Below are positions 12,401 to 21,761 of a stretch of DNA of 62,763 nucleotides, piece by piece (the first letter of the stretch is position 1; every line of letters starts with the position of its first letter). The stretch spans positions 1 through 62,763 of the IMG/VR virus record IMGVR_UViG_3300044641_003586. One strand, written 5' to 3'. Both the position numbers and the translations under genes were made by a program. The notes under the pieces are model-generated. The model had not been told where the DNA came from. It did not search any database and was given only the letters and a program-made list of their open reading frames with translations. This DNA comes from a virus.

Positions 12401-14478
12401 TCTAAATCTCTGCGTGGAATCAAAGTAAGTGGCGCGGTTCGATCACTGGCAGATTTGTAAAATTCAATCGTGCGCTGTTCGGCAGTTTCCATCTGCTGCT
12501 CACCTTCTTTAATGAGCGAGGTGCCAGCTTTGCGAGCCTTGAAAGCCTCAATGATGGATTGCGCTAAAACAGTAGGATCGTTGCTTGGAATCAAGTTGGC
12601 CTCATAAGCCAAGCCAGTAATTTCATCCATGTTGGCGACATTTGTTCCCTCGCCGTAATCAAACGAGAAAAGCCGCCTCTTTACGGGGAGTGGCAATTCA
12701 TCTAAAATGCCTAATGCTTCAGCTTCGGCAGTTGCCTTTCTACGCTTAGCTTTTGGAACGAATACAATGGGTTTTCTGGCGTAATTCTCTTTAAGCCAAG
12801 TGATAATATCAGGAGCTTCCCCCGGTTGTTGCCGGGGGAGTCCTGCTTTCAAATCTACTTCTTCTTGGGCTTCGACTTGCCTGCCGACGACAGGGCGATT
12901 GCCACCGCCTGTTTCTGCGGTCGCCCCTCCTTCATCAGTTTCGATACGTTCTTGCTGACTGTCTTTTGGGATTTCCCCTTGTATAGTGGCATCTTGTGTT
13001 GGTATTGTTGGTGTTGGTGGTATTCCCACAGCGGGTGCTGCGGCTTGCTCCATTGTTGGAGGAAGTTGTGCTTGAGGCTCTGTGACAGACGCAGGAGTGA
13101 TTGGCGCAGGCGCAGGCGCAAGAGTGATTGGCGCAGGCGCAGGAACTATTGCAGCTTCAGCCGCTTTATCTGCCGCCAGTCTTGCTGCCTCTGCATTGGC
13201 TTTATCTGCCGATTGCAATTCAGATTGATTGATTGTTTCTTGAGCTGCTTGCGCTGATAACTGAGTATCAGGATTCTGCAATGCGGGATTGAGCATGTAT
13301 TTTGCACCCTCAATCGTTTTGTTGGCAGCAGATATAGGAACAGAAAGGGCCATTTCGCCCAGACCTTCTAGGAAGGCTTCTGTGGTGTCGATTTCTTGTC
13401 CAGCAGCAGCTTGGGCTGCAAGCTCCCCACCAACGGCAGCACCAGTTTCAATAGCGGAACCACCAGCCAAGCGAGCTAGATTGCCAGCAGATGAGAATTG
13501 TTTCTTCGCTGCTTCAGCAGCAGTTCTGGTTGCTGTTCTCAAAGCAGGATCAAGCAAAGCCTTATCCACTGCTTCTTTAGAGGCAATGTCCACACCAGCA
13601 TCTACCAGTTTCTTTTGAACAGCTCGCGCAGCAGCACGTTCTGGCATGGTCATCAATTTACCAGATCCCTTCATGCCAAGAGATTCAACAGCACCAATTA
13701 CCGTGCCTCGAATAGCTCCAGTTTTTAGACCCTCATCAAGAATATCAGGATTATCTTTGAGATAAGTCGCAATTTGGTCAGCCGTCATGTTGGCTGCTGC
13801 ACCTTGAGTGCGCTCATTCAAAACATCATAAATGGAAGGACCAGCCTCCATCAGAGTGTTAGACAATGCTCCACCAGCAATCGAGCCTGCAATGCCTGTT
13901 AGAATAGCTCCTGGACCAAGTTCAAGACCGCCAGCACCGCCAACCAATCCACCAAGTGCTCGACCAGCTAACTGAGTTCCAGCACTGATAATCACATTCG
14001 GAGCAGATTGAACGGCTGTCTTAAATGCAGCTCCCGGTTCAGCAAGAACGGCTGCTGGGTATTGAGCAAGAGCACCAATGTATTCAATCGGACCTTGAGC
14101 TTCTTCGCCTGCTTTTTTAGCCTCCTCAAGTCGGCGCATGAACTCAACATCTTCTGGAGTTTGCGCGGCCTGTTGCTCACGTTGCAGCTTGCCCATTTCA
14201 ACCATTTCAGCAGCTACATCTGCGGTGTCTCCAGTGAGAGCATTGAAGGTTGCCCCTACACCTGATGCCATCTGGCGATAGCCAAGTCCTAAAGCTGTTC
14301 CAAGCTGAGAAAAATAACCCGGAGTTTCACCAGTTGGCTGTTGAGGAGCTGTTTGCCCTCTTTGCTGAAGAATTTGCTGAATTGCTTCATCATAATCTTG
14401 CTGCGTTGGTTCAGTCTCCGTGTTGAAGGTCACGGGGTATTCAAGACCGTCAACTGTAATGGGAACTTGCCAAGGCAT
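3457..14478 (-). CDS. Giant polyvalent virion/ejection-type protein with ADP-ribosyltransferase-like and HExxH domains
   Basis: 3,673 residues, the largest gene. Residues about 135-235 are Gly/Ala-rich and hydrophobic, as in membrane-penetrating segments. A zinc-protease-like HENIH lies near 1015. Residues about 1146-1445 match the ADP-ribosyltransferase-like domain of phage polyvalent proteins: AYHGTPH, then [18 protein letters not shown], then GIPGIRYAD and [13 protein letters not shown] second HELQH sits near 1631. Long helical stretches cover about 2250-2950. Hydrophobic segments near 3026, 3312 and 3359 precede a basic C-terminus. Short junction motifs ([21 protein letters not shown]) separate modules. 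Known family behaviour: such multi-domain proteins are packed in the virion and delivered into the host with the DNA. It could be mistaken for an N4-type virion RNA polymerase, but I see no polymerase motifs. Confidence 0.85.
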   Translation of the reverse strand: MPWQVPITVDGLEYPVTFNTETEPTQQDYDEAIQQILQQRGQTAPQQPTGETPGYFSQLGTALGLGYRQMASGVGATFNALTGDTADVAAEMVEMGKLQREQQAAQTPEDVEFMRRLEEAKKAGEEAQGPIEYIGALAQYPAAVLAEPGAAFKTAVQSAPNVIISAGTQLAGRALGGLVGGAGGLELGPGAILTGIAGSIAGGALSNTLMEAGPSIYDVLNERTQGAAANMTADQIATYLKDNPDILDEGLKTGAIRGTVIGAVESLGMKGSGKLMTMPERAAARAVQKKLVDAGVDIASKEAVDKALLDPALRTATRTAAEAAKKQFSSAGNLARLAGGSAIETGAAVGGELAAQAAAGQEIDTTEAFLEGLGEMALSVPISAANKTIEGAKYMLNPALQNPDTQLSAQAAQETINQSELQSADKANAEAARLAADKAAEAAIVPAPAPITLAPAPAPITPASVTEPQAQLPPTMEQAAAPAVGIPPTPTIPTQDATIQGEIPKDSQQERIETDEGGATAETGGGNRPVVGRQVEAQEEVDLKAGLPRQQPGEAPDIITWLKENYARKPIVFVPKAKRRKATAEAEALGILDELPLPVKRRLFSFDYGEGTNVANMDEITGLAYEANLIPSNDPTVLAQSIIEAFKARKAGTSLIKEGEQQMETAEQRTIEFYKSASDRTAPLTLIPRRDLDIGDVVQVGDDKMRVTYEYDEDGYPTALILTGPKFGEQRFDPNKPLKAENTSNASDLKAVNNNTASQDQIDALVNRGFVEIYKGSPVITDVGVEQMPKKPKLTADQRKAQIDAEQVVPTEKAAEVEGVTAPVAEPIVAEKSSPAPLREGAGGPGVVQAEPVEGSIPTVDEVSPETETLSTPQSLAQNKEDAKQQKKDSDENLKALNSLEAGTKTNPVFGTVTREDANEAMRLIEDGKELPNVFFTVVTTREEFLADPRNEQLYPQVWNALKTNKKIEGLFDDATNTPFVFTDGVVVYDLDRKAAQELGISPQVAAVRRVLRHENIHKGMLHLTPSEMVAMRRFLATIFSEEALDNLAKTYTKYANWRSDPRLYFQAIEEIVNQKLDQSTVLPKDGIWGQFFELLTAIWRRITGKRNQPTVKDMKDVMRLVRNGLIRSTKAQADQTKDGGNVLLSVRAYHGTPHKVDKFTTAKIGTGEGAQAYGWGLYFAESERVAKTYQEQLRPRQPDDYDSAFTEAAKSFIASNGKVTLEDLRSAYPKASTAALEWGMREARGQERGNLYTVELLPDADEFLDWDKPLSEQPEKVQQVFFDLLSDLTGKMKAEMEGKEMSQREKAVALGIPRAPVNVQNLIDLWLNDATASGSGLYDLIRGVRGNGATPTDTAKAASEYLASLGIPGIRYADGQSRVSPLEIRARKAEVSARKADVERDPSATNQSALRYAEQALSDLIRKDQEGTRNYVIFDENLVKILEENGQVLTTPTDQTRDGGNVMMSFIGEKAIENLPEERRQFMRDSLDAAKAMAAAGKSSEEIRAATGWFPGLDGKMRWEVPDNDASFIDAKAFREASTKVYGGPAFSHLPWKEVVDRLESGQYLKISDVLNHPLLFEAYPDAANIAFFPISGNIVQGSHRAVNGNSIITATVTLDGDQISDESLSTILHELQHYIQNNEGFAKGGSPDNLLTKADLLDAVKFRQSYQAINKYRQQIAALVDEVRKEKEKTGFLGFGGPNKKAVQSLNDRIEEIQKTVNEIWAAQKKNLSLDKGSVRAALLSAINRVEDRFGTSWFLNKRNEGLDMVYRSLAGEIEARDVQARQSMTDEQRAATAPYSSENIAPEDAIVMFGSGGAQMSMAAPATDAEYLAAVEAGDMEKARRMVDEAAKAAEKKASRAFDVENRTLGARNRGMEGYGVWILPDGRIIPVDNHSVFAKEFFKAKNLDDGVGYAFGRGWRIVRAIKAGQFRWEENMVMTEGGPLNRTQRNNLKDWAVFNSYNTDFDEREQGGLKLPVSVQDNAGNIIPPSQRFQPTSPDIRLSLPIVHSSESEASYANGQMAASMVTFTPRQMYVYSALEGAYNMSRKPGRHSVPLSELYQAALEALPDMTQQEFSEAVQTMYQNNSALLNAGESDFSVVNKDGDRVSSVVLLGKGPMASMIPSNEVPEIASKLASDLKASVTEGEQTPYEGLSFTGVTPKTHARVDYRGVRKSAEDFVNQMIRAQKAKGKSYADALIEIANTITNPSFANEYMADSGTEEKLLATQAVAGPLNAKIYSALLTTKDDVTRIKLNDAYTNVSTYYEGSGTIGGTVMGYRAWESTNGKYGWMLDSWKADALKNAVDAIDSQMGGSVSIQIGESLRRSVEGVSDSTANEVEGQAQEDRDAALFREGQEALSGEDKNTFESIKSFLKIKAIINRRKLIRAGNQAMASIVSDEEYNAIMAMSDEEANALEKEIDAKLSAALKKLNSSLSGREDVKAKVDAAINVATDRANKGEDITFTQVTIEEAMADLFKPGDDTREKIVDNVADALLKRAKQAMAKPSKISSIQQLIASIKRTLLANIKVDKTTDADSLGRMLAMTFAQQVSEARVYASSWSEGRKKVREMLAEIGIEESELDSELNKIMPPTPTLAFSPSAAKRAIALAMEESGVSREDLLDPRPEISKQAKNKLMAHLDKAAANENLTEQGWNKTGNTGRQLAEKAIDEAIAKWRIEQQNRLEISNLVAEQADNPVSMDDFAKKLSRFNLTPKQVKKYFDIASRAAVRSVEMRKDQARRIIYTRGDIRPDALEKEVDGDTVIDAFTDQVSSPTDLKTFVERLDKLGVTFDLAESLFNTAARERRDRQRTRVFDMIEGPRALQKMLDEIRNVRTRLEVPLRSPIPWKELLSKPAKSVAEYRQKVLDAIMANPDLASVDSEVKERLADMFADVWQQQLDKVVNQIIDNYTQQLDRAKRRHAGDVLNKTRLQVIQHLNLNALSNDAFTRILGEKFGIKMELTEAERENIQRLVDILQDETLPKNKRNQAANDLAFALVNDTKVGWSERLSAFWTSSVLAGWNTMIAIGLAFLNGANIIMVNLPMKIMSNLINGDFKGAFYSTFDSLNDIKRYIEAFPEALERSWHYLNTGRVEFLESEASAPDRIFRGWADVLRYRKVAEAMANDPQKVTQWMGKFSVMISRMMTALDGFNTILTKRGMLSMAVRLGTKNPEDHQRILEKASLEHYRQQILASDPYFAQMNSEKRALLNATAEAMMYEAMNKEGAKLENADFFASESAMTMNPTGIGGIVYNKIRSADVEVQEFMRRKLAEQKLKAAVAGPMSLENAKLAGMFVAHFIAYNAINMIGLRFARFASNKFNQGLSFIPFVGILRGWEASNNQLADRKEAFYDMIKRNQMVGMFFVGAGSILLRAIADEPDDEERGFFINGGLKNVPTDKRRQLQESGKLEYRLGAKIGGKWYVWNYQNSPYSQLFAAVGAISDIIRFSPDKWNDKSKLDVALSVAASGLSSTLDLPALQGLGTLMGRSVSSSDPTEQFWENIGATTANWVGGFIPKPFMDVDYILDDNRRKYTTIWEKFAGKVPFYRRYVGEDYYNILGDPIKANTLPGSREFLVGKTEPVYQILGALNSRNIWLTPANAEYRMVGKGRNRRRLTQEEADAYSFETGKGYKAMILRYGPRALQMDPERAKAFLHDKADQIRDRALKKVYRGYRSRTATP

Positions 14479-14480
14479 GA

Positions 14481-16034
14481 CTAGCGTGGTGTTTGAATTG
14501 GTGTGCCAATTTGGATTTTTGGCATTCTCGCAATATTAGCATTGGCCGTTGGTGGAGCAACTTGGTTTTGTTGTGTATTTACCTTCTCTTTTGAAGAAGA
14601 TTCTCTTTCTTCCAAGAACCTTCTCGCCCAATCTTTAATTAACTCAGCATAATTGACATCTTGTGCTCCTGAGCGTTTTCCACCTGGTTCAGTAAATGCT
14701 TTATCAAATGGATTGATACCAATATCCTCAAGAACATTTTGCCACACTGGAACCGAGATAGAAACCGGGCCAGTTTGTCCAAATTGACTCACCGAGAATG
14801 GCTGGGGCACTTGAGTCCTGCCTTTAGCTTGAACTCCACTAACAACTTGTTTAGCAAATTGCTCCAATGGATTGATGCCAATTTGATTAGGTTTATCTGG
14901 CAAAATATTTTTGAGTTTCTTCTCAAGATCGGTCTTGGCTTTTGTCCAAGCCTGATTGATTTCAGCGTTAGCTTTGAGAGTTTTTTGAAGGTTCTCTTGC
15001 TCTTGTTTAATGGCAGTTTCTAACTCATTTGCTGGTATATTTCGCAAACGGGCAATGGCTTCGGGCGGAAGTCCGCCCATATTAGATGTCGGTGGCGAAG
15101 GTGGCGTAGGGGGTGGAGTAGGGGGTGGCGGAGTTGTAATCGTTTTAGTAGTATCGCCAGCTCCAGCAGTAGGCGCAGTCGGAACGGATGGAGTGCGATA
15201 CTTGCTTTGATAGAAGCCACGCAATTCACTCTGCAATTTGGCAGATTCATCCATCAACGATTGATACTTTGGAGTGTAGGTTGTTTTGCCAGCTTCGTCA
15301 GTCACCGCATCTTCACCCAAGTCTTCCAACCGCTTCATCTCACTAGCCAGCAAGCCCAAATCCTTCTCCATCATCTGACCGCGAATATCCTTCTCTGTGC
15401 GTCCACCGTATTGAGCTTTCAATGAAGCAATTTCGTATGGTGATTTAGCAGCAAGCACCAATTCACGCGGTGCTCCTGAATCAATCGCGTCAATTCGCAA
15501 TTCATCAATTCTATTTATCTCGTCCTGTTGAGCCTTGAACATTTGTTGCTCTGTTTTCATTTCAGCTCTCCGCAACGCATTTTGGCGAGTGGTGTAATCT
15601 TGATTTTGTTTTTGCAAGAAGCTCATTGCCTCACGCATCCGAGGATCAAGGAATGCAAGTTGATTGCGGCCATAGAACTGTGTAGCTTGCTGATTGAAGT
15701 CTGTGCTTTCAGGATTGAGAACACCTCCAAGAAGCTCGTCTGTGGCACGCTGAACCTGAGCTTCCACTTCTTGTTTTTGACGCAAAACACGGGCTTCCTC
15801 GCCAATCTTGTCATAAGCAAGCTGAGCCTGTTGAGCTTGAATTGCAGGAGCAAGACGCTGAAGGCCAGCCAACCGCTGACGACCTTCAACATTTGCTAAC
15901 ATCGCTTCATTTGAATACGGGTCGTAAGCCCTCAAAGCCATAGGATCAAGACTCTGTGTTGTCGATTGAAACACAGGTTGAGTGGGTGCTTGTTGAGGCA
16001 TCCCAAGGTAGTCTTTGAGGTCAATGACTGGCAT
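14481..16034 (-). CDS. Coiled-coil structural or internal virion protein
   Basis: 517 residues, rich in Gln, Ala and charged residues, with long predicted helices (QAQQAQLAYDKIGEEAR, LASEMKRLEDLGED) and a proline-rich hinge (PPPPTPPPTPPSPPT, near residue 300). It is encoded two bases upstream of the giant gene in the same direction, where podoviruses usually carry internal or ejected virion proteins. No enzyme motif is visible. I infer a virion-internal protein that is packaged with or scaffolds the giant protein; its exact role is unknown. Confidence 0.7.
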   Translation of the reverse strand: MPVIDLKDYLGMPQQAPTQPVFQSTTQSLDPMALRAYDPYSNEAMLANVEGRQRLAGLQRLAPAIQAQQAQLAYDKIGEEARVLRQKQEVEAQVQRATDELLGGVLNPESTDFNQQATQFYGRNQLAFLDPRMREAMSFLQKQNQDYTTRQNALRRAEMKTEQQMFKAQQDEINRIDELRIDAIDSGAPRELVLAAKSPYEIASLKAQYGGRTEKDIRGQMMEKDLGLLASEMKRLEDLGEDAVTDEAGKTTYTPKYQSLMDESAKLQSELRGFYQSKYRTPSVPTAPTAGAGDTTKTITTPPPPTPPPTPPSPPTSNMGGLPPEAIARLRNIPANELETAIKQEQENLQKTLKANAEINQAWTKAKTDLEKKLKNILPDKPNQIGINPLEQFAKQVVSGVQAKGRTQVPQPFSVSQFGQTGPVSISVPVWQNVLEDIGINPFDKAFTEPGGKRSGAQDVNYAELIKDWARRFLEERESSSKEKVNTQQNQVAPPTANANIARMPKIQIGTPIQTPR

Positions 16035-16045
16035 GTAATTTTAGA

Positions 16046-16687
16046 TTAAGCGTTAGCAATTCGCTTTTGACGAACTTCTTCTTTGATCTTCTGAAGATCA
16101 GCATACTCTTTTGCAGCTCGCCTTTGACGAGCTTCAGTCTCTTGGAACCATTGAGATGCAGGCTTGCCTTCAATCATGGCTGGCGCTGTGCGTTTGGGGG
16201 AAGCAGAACCAGTTCCATAGCGACCTGCAATTTGACGATTCCCTTCTTCTGTCGTTACAACAGGACGACCAGCTTGCTCTTGTTCTTGTTGCCGCATCCT
16301 AGACAAAACGGCAGCTCTTGCAGCCTGATTTCTTTTAGCAATCATATCCTCGTATTCTTTCCTAGCTGCGAGCGGATCAACAGTTGCTTTAGCTGTGCCG
16401 ATTGTGGGGGTTGCAGCAGTGGTTGGGCGTGTATCTACTACAACGGCTGGCGTCTGGCCTGATGCAATAATAGCATCGCTAATAGTTGTTGGAACTGATG
16501 GTTGTAGAGTGACAACATTTGATCCTTTGCCACCAGAGGACAAAATAGAACTTAAAACATCGCCGCCCAAAGTATTGACTGGTTGTGTAACTCCCAAAGA
16601 ATTTGGGGCAACATTCATTGTTATAGGCTGTTTGCCCAAAATGGCAGCAAGAGCCTGTGTATATGGTTGAGTGATGTCTAGTGCCAT
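16046..16687 (-). CDS. Small structural protein of the ejection block
   Basis: 213 residues when started at MALDITQPYT (16687). A longer reading to 16789 would overlap the upstream gene by about 100 bases and adds an unlikely N-terminus. The N-terminal half is Thr/Val/Ala-rich and probably disordered; the C-terminal half is helical and basic (RMRQQEQEQ, RRAAKEYADLQKIKEE). No family is recognised. It lies between two other small genes in the tail/ejection cluster, so a minor virion protein is likely. Confidence 0.62.
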   Translation of the reverse strand: MALDITQPYTQALAAILGKQPITMNVAPNSLGVTQPVNTLGGDVLSSILSSGGKGSNVVTLQPSVPTTISDAIIASGQTPAVVVDTRPTTAATPTIGTAKATVDPLAARKEYEDMIAKRNQAARAAVLSRMRQQEQEQAGRPVVTTEEGNRQIAGRYGTGSASPKRTAPAMIEGKPASQWFQETEARQRRAAKEYADLQKIKEEVRQKRIANA

Positions 16688-16688
16688 A

Positions 16689-17084
16689 TTAGTAGAATTT
16701 AACAATTTGAGGAAATTGTGGAGGGGGAGGTGCTTGCATAGCTCCCATAACAGAATCTTGAGCCAAACGACGAGCTTGATTACCGCCAACTAAATCAGCA
16801 CCAGTAACAAATGGAGAAAGCAGCGCGGCCTGCTCTTTGCCTCGGATTCTACGTTCGCGCTCCTTCATGCGTTCTTCTGAGTAGTATCCACGACCAGACT
16901 CTTTCGCCCCTCGTTCAGATGGCGGCAAAAGCTCAGGAGCACTTGAGCGCATTTCCTCACCCCATGCTTTGCGTGCTCCAGTGTTCATCTGCAAACGCTG
17001 AAAAGATGTTGGAGCATTTTGCTGACCGTAAAACTGGTCAAGCCCACTGCCCATTGGTCTATTCATTCTGCTTTGTGTTGCCAT
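16689..17084 (-). CDS. Small basic protein of the structural cluster
   Basis: 131 residues when started at MATQSRMNRPMG (17084), two bases after the stop of the preceding gene. An upstream in-frame ATG at 17126 would overlap that gene. It is Arg- and Gln-rich with RREKE-like helices (ERMKERERRIRGKEQAALL) in the middle. The function is not recognised. Tight packing between structural genes suggests a minor virion or assembly protein. Confidence 0.6.
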   Translation of the reverse strand: MATQSRMNRPMGSGLDQFYGQQNAPTSFQRLQMNTGARKAWGEEMRSSAPELLPPSERGAKESGRGYYSEERMKERERRIRGKEQAALLSPFVTGADLVGGNQARRLAQDSVMGAMQAPPPPQFPQIVKFY

Positions 17085-17086
17085 AA

Positions 17087-18070
17087 TTATCGAGTTTGTG
17101 GTGTTTCGCCTGCTGAGAACATCCAATCCATCGCCATTTTAGGACGGATTGCGCCTCGGTTTTGTTTGAGTCCTTGGTTAAGGATTTCGTAGCATTTCTG
17201 CCAGAATCCCTGAAGAAGCTGAAGTTCTGTTGCGCCACCTGAATCCTCAAGCTGGATGGCTCGCATTCCGAACTTGAGTGCGCCAATATTATCAGGCCAA
17301 ACAAGATCAGATTCCTGCATCAAACGAACAAATCGACGTTTGCAAAGACAGCGAAGAACAGGTTTGTTATCATCGCGTGGAACAATGGTTCCAGTTTTGT
17401 AGCGACGATAAACTGGATTGGTTTCGCTTGGCTCATAAACTGACATCACAGTTGGAGTGCCAGATACGACGATAGAAAGCGTCACATTGCCAGCAGTCAT
17501 TGGCTTGACCACCTGCGTTACAAACATTTGCACCGATGCAGTGACGATTGGATTGGTCAATGTAAGGGCAATGCCCTCAACGCCATCTTGATCGAAAATT
17601 GGATCGCCATTGCTGTCATGGCCGTAAAGACGAACCACCAATCCATCGTCAATCGCAGAGGCAATCGTCAATCTTGGGAAACCAATTTGCGTCTGAACCT
17701 CCTGCATACAGACATCGCCTTGGTCAATAATCGTGCGAAGATCGCGGCTGGTTTCGTCCAAAAAACCGGGTCCGCTTGTCATGTATTCATTCATCCGTGC
17801 ATACGGAGAAGTAGGCCAATTCACCCGTGTAACACCTACAATGGATTCCAAACGCCTTGGAAGGGTAATGTATCCACTGGTGCTGTCATAATCCACAGCC
17901 TCATACATATTCTTCCACTGACCGCTATTAATGATCCTTTCCACAACTTGATTTAGCGTGGGAAGGAAAAGTTCGGAATTAGGGTTGCCAGGGTAAATCG
18001 TATTACCGATCAATGCCCTAACATCCGCGACTGTGAGGCCTGTTGCCATTTGGCGTTGAGTGTATTCCAT
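17087..18070 (-). CDS. Putative head-tail adaptor or tail-tube structural protein
   Basis: 327 residues. The N-terminal part (VADVRALIGNTIYPGNPN then LNQVVERIINSGQWKN) has the helical pattern of phage adaptor or tail-tube proteins, followed by beta-rich sequence (YITLPRRLESIVGVTRV, VKPMTAGNVTLSIVV). It is the first gene of the leftward block that ends with the giant protein. It faces the rightward terminase gene across a 55-bp divergent gap, which must hold both promoters. The assignment to the connector or tail tube is inferred from context and fold-like pattern, not a firm family match. Confidence 0.6.
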   Translation of the reverse strand: MEYTQRQMATGLTVADVRALIGNTIYPGNPNSELFLPTLNQVVERIINSGQWKNMYEAVDYDSTSGYITLPRRLESIVGVTRVNWPTSPYARMNEYMTSGPGFLDETSRDLRTIIDQGDVCMQEVQTQIGFPRLTIASAIDDGLVVRLYGHDSNGDPIFDQDGVEGIALTLTNPIVTASVQMFVTQVVKPMTAGNVTLSIVVSGTPTVMSVYEPSETNPVYRRYKTGTIVPRDDNKPVLRCLCKRRFVRLMQESDLVWPDNIGALKFGMRAIQLEDSGGATELQLLQGFWQKCYEILNQGLKQNRGAIRPKMAMDWMFSAGETPQTR

Positions 18071-18125
18071 TCATGGATAGGGGCAAGGGAGATTTTCTAA
18101 TGGTTCTTGAATCTATGTATAAGAA

Positions 18126-19952
18126 ATGATACCCATGGGTAGAATGAAAAAGAAACCTACCGGACAACCAAAGTTTGTTCAGTTGACCAAGACGATCAAC
18201 ACCTATGGCATTGAGCTGAAAAACATGCCCCCAAATCAGCTAGAAGTTGAGCTGATGTTTATGAAATGTCCTACGGGGAGCACGCTCAACTATGGGAATG
18301 TTCCTAATCCCAAAGGGCATCCAAATTGGATTCATTTCATCAATGCTGTGAATCTGATTTGGAATTATCCTGGCACACGCACGCCTTTCATGTGGCATCC
18401 TTGGGCGGTCAAAATGGTCAAAGCAGCTTTTGAGAACAAGCGTTTGGCTGTCACTTCTGGAGGTTCAGGCGGGAAAACAGGTGTTTTTGCCGTTTTTGCT
18501 CTTGTTTGGTGGCTGGCTGGTCCAACAAGGAACGTAGTTCTAGTCAATACCACGACCATTAAAGACTCGATGGGACGTATCTGGGGCCAAATTACTCGCT
18601 ATTTCAATGGCATGGTGGCTCGACCTGCTGGCAAATTGGTTGAATCCTCCCATTGCATCAAATCCATCGACCTAAAAACAGGGGCAGTTATGGAGGAATA
18701 CGGCATCCGTTTGTTTGCCGGTGAATCCAGTAAAGCGGCTGAGTCTTCTCGCGCTATTCGAGGACAGAAGCATGGCCCTAATGGTAAAATTATTGTTATT
18801 CTGGACGAGTGCGCCGAGCTTTCTAAAGCCATTGTAAATACCTTCGAGGAAAACATTACTCAGAACCCGAATGTGCAGCTCATAGCCCTAGCGAATGCCA
18901 ATAGCCCATTCGATACCTTTGGTGATCTCTGTGAGCCAAAAGAAGGCGGATGGGACGCTTATAACCCCGATTGGGAGGAATGGGAAGGCAAAGGGGCGCA
19001 TGTCCTACGGATCAACAACGAAACCTCGCCAAACATCCTTGAAGGACGGACCATCTACCCATTCTTGATGACTCGCGAGATGTTGGAAGAAAAGCGAGAA
19101 AAGCTAGGGCAACATACCCGTGCTTACTGGCGTGGTGTTTTAGGGGCGTTCCTGCTGGATGGAGACGACGATAATATCTATTCCCCTGCCGAAATCTTGA
19201 AGGTTCCCAATGACTGTGTTTGGCAAGGCATCCCAACAAAGGTCTGTGGCATTGACCTGTCCTATACTAGCGGTGGCGATAAGACAATTATGACGATTGC
19301 CAGTATCGGTATTTGCACTGATGGGAAAAAGCGTCTCAAATTTGAGAAACACATTGCCCTTAATGATGATGCCTCTAGGCGCGATGTAGATCGAACCACT
19401 CAGTTGATTGACCAGATCAAAGATATTTGCACCAAAGAGGGAATTGACATCAAAAACGTGGCAATCGACGCATCAGCAGGTGGCGGCAAGACCTTTGCGG
19501 ATGCCATGTGGAGCAAGTGGGGCAATACCTTCCTGCGGGTGGACTTTGGTGGGAAAGCATCTGATCGTCCTGTTTCCGCTGCTGATCGTGAGAAATCCAG
19601 TGTGCGCTATGCCAATCGCGTGTCCGAACTTTGGGGAAGCGGCAAAGAACTCATCCGTTGCGACCAACTTCGCAATATCACAAAGGAGATGGCTGCTGAA
19701 ATGACAGTCCGGCAATACAAAGACAACAAAGCTCAGGATGGTGGTTCTCGCATCCGAGTAGAGTCAAAAGTGGATATGAAGCGTAGAACAGGCAAAAGCC
19801 CTGACTACTTTGATAGTGCAGCCGTTCTTATTGAACTATGCCGAGAAAGACATGGACTGTCTAGCATCGACAAGCCTGGCAATGTCCGAGAAGGAGTCCC
19901 AAGTCCATTGAAGAAGAAATTCAACCAGCTTGCGGGACTGTGGGCGGCATAA
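18126..19952 (+). CDS. terL: Terminase large subunit
   Basis: 608 residues; the DNA-packaging motor. The ATPase half has a P-loop-like GGSGGKTG near residue 114 in the adenine-binding context HPWAVKMVKAAF, a Walker B with catalytic Glu in VILDECAELS near 222, and the coupling motif ALANANSP near 256. The nuclease half has GIDLSYTSGGDKT near 377 and AIDASAGGGKT near 445, as expected of the RNase H-like terminase nuclease. It stands alone on the plus strand between two leftward structural blocks and overlaps the end of the next leftward gene by 32 bases. No small subunit is adjacent. Confidence 0.92.
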   Translation: MIPMGRMKKKPTGQPKFVQLTKTINTYGIELKNMPPNQLEVELMFMKCPTGSTLNYGNVPNPKGHPNWIHFINAVNLIWNYPGTRTPFMWHPWAVKMVKAAFENKRLAVTSGGSGGKTGVFAVFALVWWLAGPTRNVVLVNTTTIKDSMGRIWGQITRYFNGMVARPAGKLVESSHCIKSIDLKTGAVMEEYGIRLFAGESSKAAESSRAIRGQKHGPNGKIIVILDECAELSKAIVNTFEENITQNPNVQLIALANANSPFDTFGDLCEPKEGGWDAYNPDWEEWEGKGAHVLRINNETSPNILEGRTIYPFLMTREMLEEKREKLGQHTRAYWRGVLGAFLLDGDDDNIYSPAEILKVPNDCVWQGIPTKVCGIDLSYTSGGDKTIMTIASIGICTDGKKRLKFEKHIALNDDASRRDVDRTTQLIDQIKDICTKEGIDIKNVAIDASAGGGKTFADAMWSKWGNTFLRVDFGGKASDRPVSAADREKSSVRYANRVSELWGSGKELIRCDQLRNITKEMAAEMTVRQYKDNKAQDGGSRIRVESKVDMKRRTGKSPDYFDSAAVLIELCRERHGLSSIDKPGNVREGVPSPLKKKFNQLAGLWAA

Positions 19953-20793
19953 ACGCATTGCCCAAAACTGCTCTAAAAATAGCTGTTTTGACAAGATCTT
20001 CTCCAACTTGAGACACCCAATGCTTTGTCATCTCGACCATCATCGGATGGTTGATGTTGCCGTAGATCTCTAGCCAACCTGTGTAGTAGTTGTGAAGTTT
20101 ATCTTCAAGAGTTAGCGGGAAGGTGCGAATCGGCCAGTTGAAGCGATGGTTCCAACCCATTTTAGGATGGCAAATCACCTTTCCACCATTGCGTCTAACT
20201 TTCTCAGCCATATACCATTCCTCTCCACCAAAACCACGAAAGCCTTGGTTGATTTCTGGAGCGTTGGCTTTGACGAATGAGAAACAACCCATACCTTGTG
20301 CTGGAACCTCAAAAGGTTCGCCTGATTTCATACCTTCTTTGTTATCACCCCAGATGCCGAAATCATGGCCCCGCCACACAGGATTGATCTGCTCGCTGGT
20401 AGCTCTCAAGTTGTCATACAAAAGCGGACCTGTAAGCATGTTCTTGGAATCCATATTTCCAGACCAGTATTCCATCATGGCGGCAATAAACCCCGTTTGA
20501 AGCAGCACATGGCAATCTAGGCCAAGAATGATGTCGCCCTTTGCTAGCTTGAAAACGTCATACTTCACAAAGCTGCTTTTTCGGTCAGTGACATCCACCA
20601 CGCGCATGTTCGGCACATCCTTGGCGAAATGCTTTAACTGCTTGCCGTGTGCGCTATCAGGGTTGTTGTCTAAGACAAGAAACTCAGTGTTATCAGGCAG
20701 GTCTTGGTGCATTCGGATGGACTGGATGGAAAAAAAAACTCCATCAAAATCATCGAAGGTTGCCATTGATATGGTTAGCGGTGTTGCTTGCAT
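19921..20793 (-). CDS. Family 2-like (GT-A) glycosyltransferase
   Basis: 290 residues. The start has the GT-A nucleotide-sugar pattern (TISMATFDDFDGVFFSIQS, then FLVLDNNPDS). A DxD-like metal site is GLDCHV near residue 93. The later FGGEEWYMAEKV carries the acidic residues expected for the acceptor-side base. It probably moves a sugar from a nucleotide donor in the cytoplasm. It is the last cistron of a run of Thr-rich surface protein, GT9-like gene and pyruvyltransferase-like gene, overlapping its upstream neighbour by 19 bases and terL by 32. The donor and acceptor cannot be told from sequence. Confidence 0.8.
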   Translation of the reverse strand: MQATPLTISMATFDDFDGVFFSIQSIRMHQDLPDNTEFLVLDNNPDSAHGKQLKHFAKDVPNMRVVDVTDRKSSFVKYDVFKLAKGDIILGLDCHVLLQTGFIAAMMEYWSGNMDSKNMLTGPLLYDNLRATSEQINPVWRGHDFGIWGDNKEGMKSGEPFEVPAQGMGCFSFVKANAPEINQGFRGFGGEEWYMAEKVRRNGGKVICHPKMGWNHRFNWPIRTFPLTLEDKLHNYYTGWLEIYGNINHPMMVEMTKHWVSQVGEDLVKTAIFRAVLGNAFMPPTVPQAG

Positions 20794-21761
20794 AAAAAAT
20801 TTCTAATTATGTCATAATAAACTGCTTCACTTTCATCTCTGAGAAGACGCAAACGATACATTTCTTTTGAAAGAGAACCATCAGCAAGCATTTTGTTTGC
20901 ACTTAAAAGTGCTTGTTGTGGATCGTTAATTTCTGGTATTCCCAATAAATTAGCACAAGTTGATATGCGATAATTTTTGACACTTGATGTGAGAATTGAA
21001 GGAGTTCCAGAAGAATTGGCGGCAATAGCTCCGTGCAAACGAGTTGATACAACTATTTCAGCACTAGAAAACGTGGTTATGAGATCATGGTAACTGCCAA
21101 TCATAAACGGTAAATTATTCTGCATGGCAAATATAGCTTCTGAATAAGCATGGCAAACTAAAGACCAACCATCAAGAACTGCTGATTGTAAAAAATCGCC
21201 ACTTATAGGAACACTGCCATGTGGAGATTTAGCATCTTGAAAAACAAGAATCTTGCCATTCTTTTTGGTATTTTTTTTAGGAAAGCAAAACAACGCAGGA
21301 CATGGTAATGCCACACTTTTTACTCCTAAATCAACAAGCGTTTTGTTTAATTGATGATTTCGACAAACAACAAGACATTGATCTCTTTTCATAAGAGAGA
21401 GAATCAAATCGTTTGGTTTTTCATTTGGATTGCAAGAACCTATACCTAAAAACATGACTGGTGTATCAGGTTGAGTCAACAGATGCTCAATAATTGGTTT
21501 TGTTCTCCAAGAGTCCCATTCTGGAGTTCCGGCAAAAATAATCAAATCCCAAGGCAGTTGAATATTTTTATGACCAATATGCAAAGACACCGGATTGCTT
21601 CTGCTTGCATCTAAATCTGGATTTCTGTTATAGAAAAACCAATTACATTCACCAATAACATTTTGAATCAAGTTTTGAACGCCTTCTCTAATGAAGTCAT
21701 CACCTGGATTCCAACCATTAGTCGTGCTTACCAATATATTGAGTCGTTGCGAACAAGACAT
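20775..21761 (-). CDS. Polysaccharide pyruvyltransferase-like protein
   Basis: About 328 residues from MSCSQRLNILVS (21761); an in-frame ATG at 21788 is also possible. It carries hallmarks of the CsaB/PssM-type family: ILVSTTNGWNPGDDFI at the N-terminus, a central FLGIGSCNP, and the C-terminal VSTRLHGAIAANSSGTPS. Known members transfer pyruvate from phosphoenolpyruvate to sugars as ketals; some relatives are sugar transferases. Placed between two glycosyltransferases, it probably modifies the same glycan. Its base composition is visibly more A/T-rich than the capsid genes, hinting at separate acquisition. Confidence 0.78.
   Translation of the reverse strand: MSCSQRLNILVSTTNGWNPGDDFIREGVQNLIQNVIGECNWFFYNRNPDLDASRSNPVSLHIGHKNIQLPWDLIIFAGTPEWDSWRTKPIIEHLLTQPDTPVMFLGIGSCNPNEKPNDLILSLMKRDQCLVVCRNHQLNKTLVDLGVKSVALPCPALFCFPKKNTKKNGKILVFQDAKSPHGSVPISGDFLQSAVLDGWSLVCHAYSEAIFAMQNNLPFMIGSYHDLITTFSSAEIVVSTRLHGAIAANSSGTPSILTSSVKNYRISTCANLLGIPEINDPQQALLSANKMLADGSLSKEMYRLRLLRDESEAVYYDIIRNFLCKQHR

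Noticed and set aside
3457-14478. N4-type virion RNA polymerase
   Set aside because: Size is similar, but no T7-like polymerase motifs are seen; polyvalent-protein domains are present instead.
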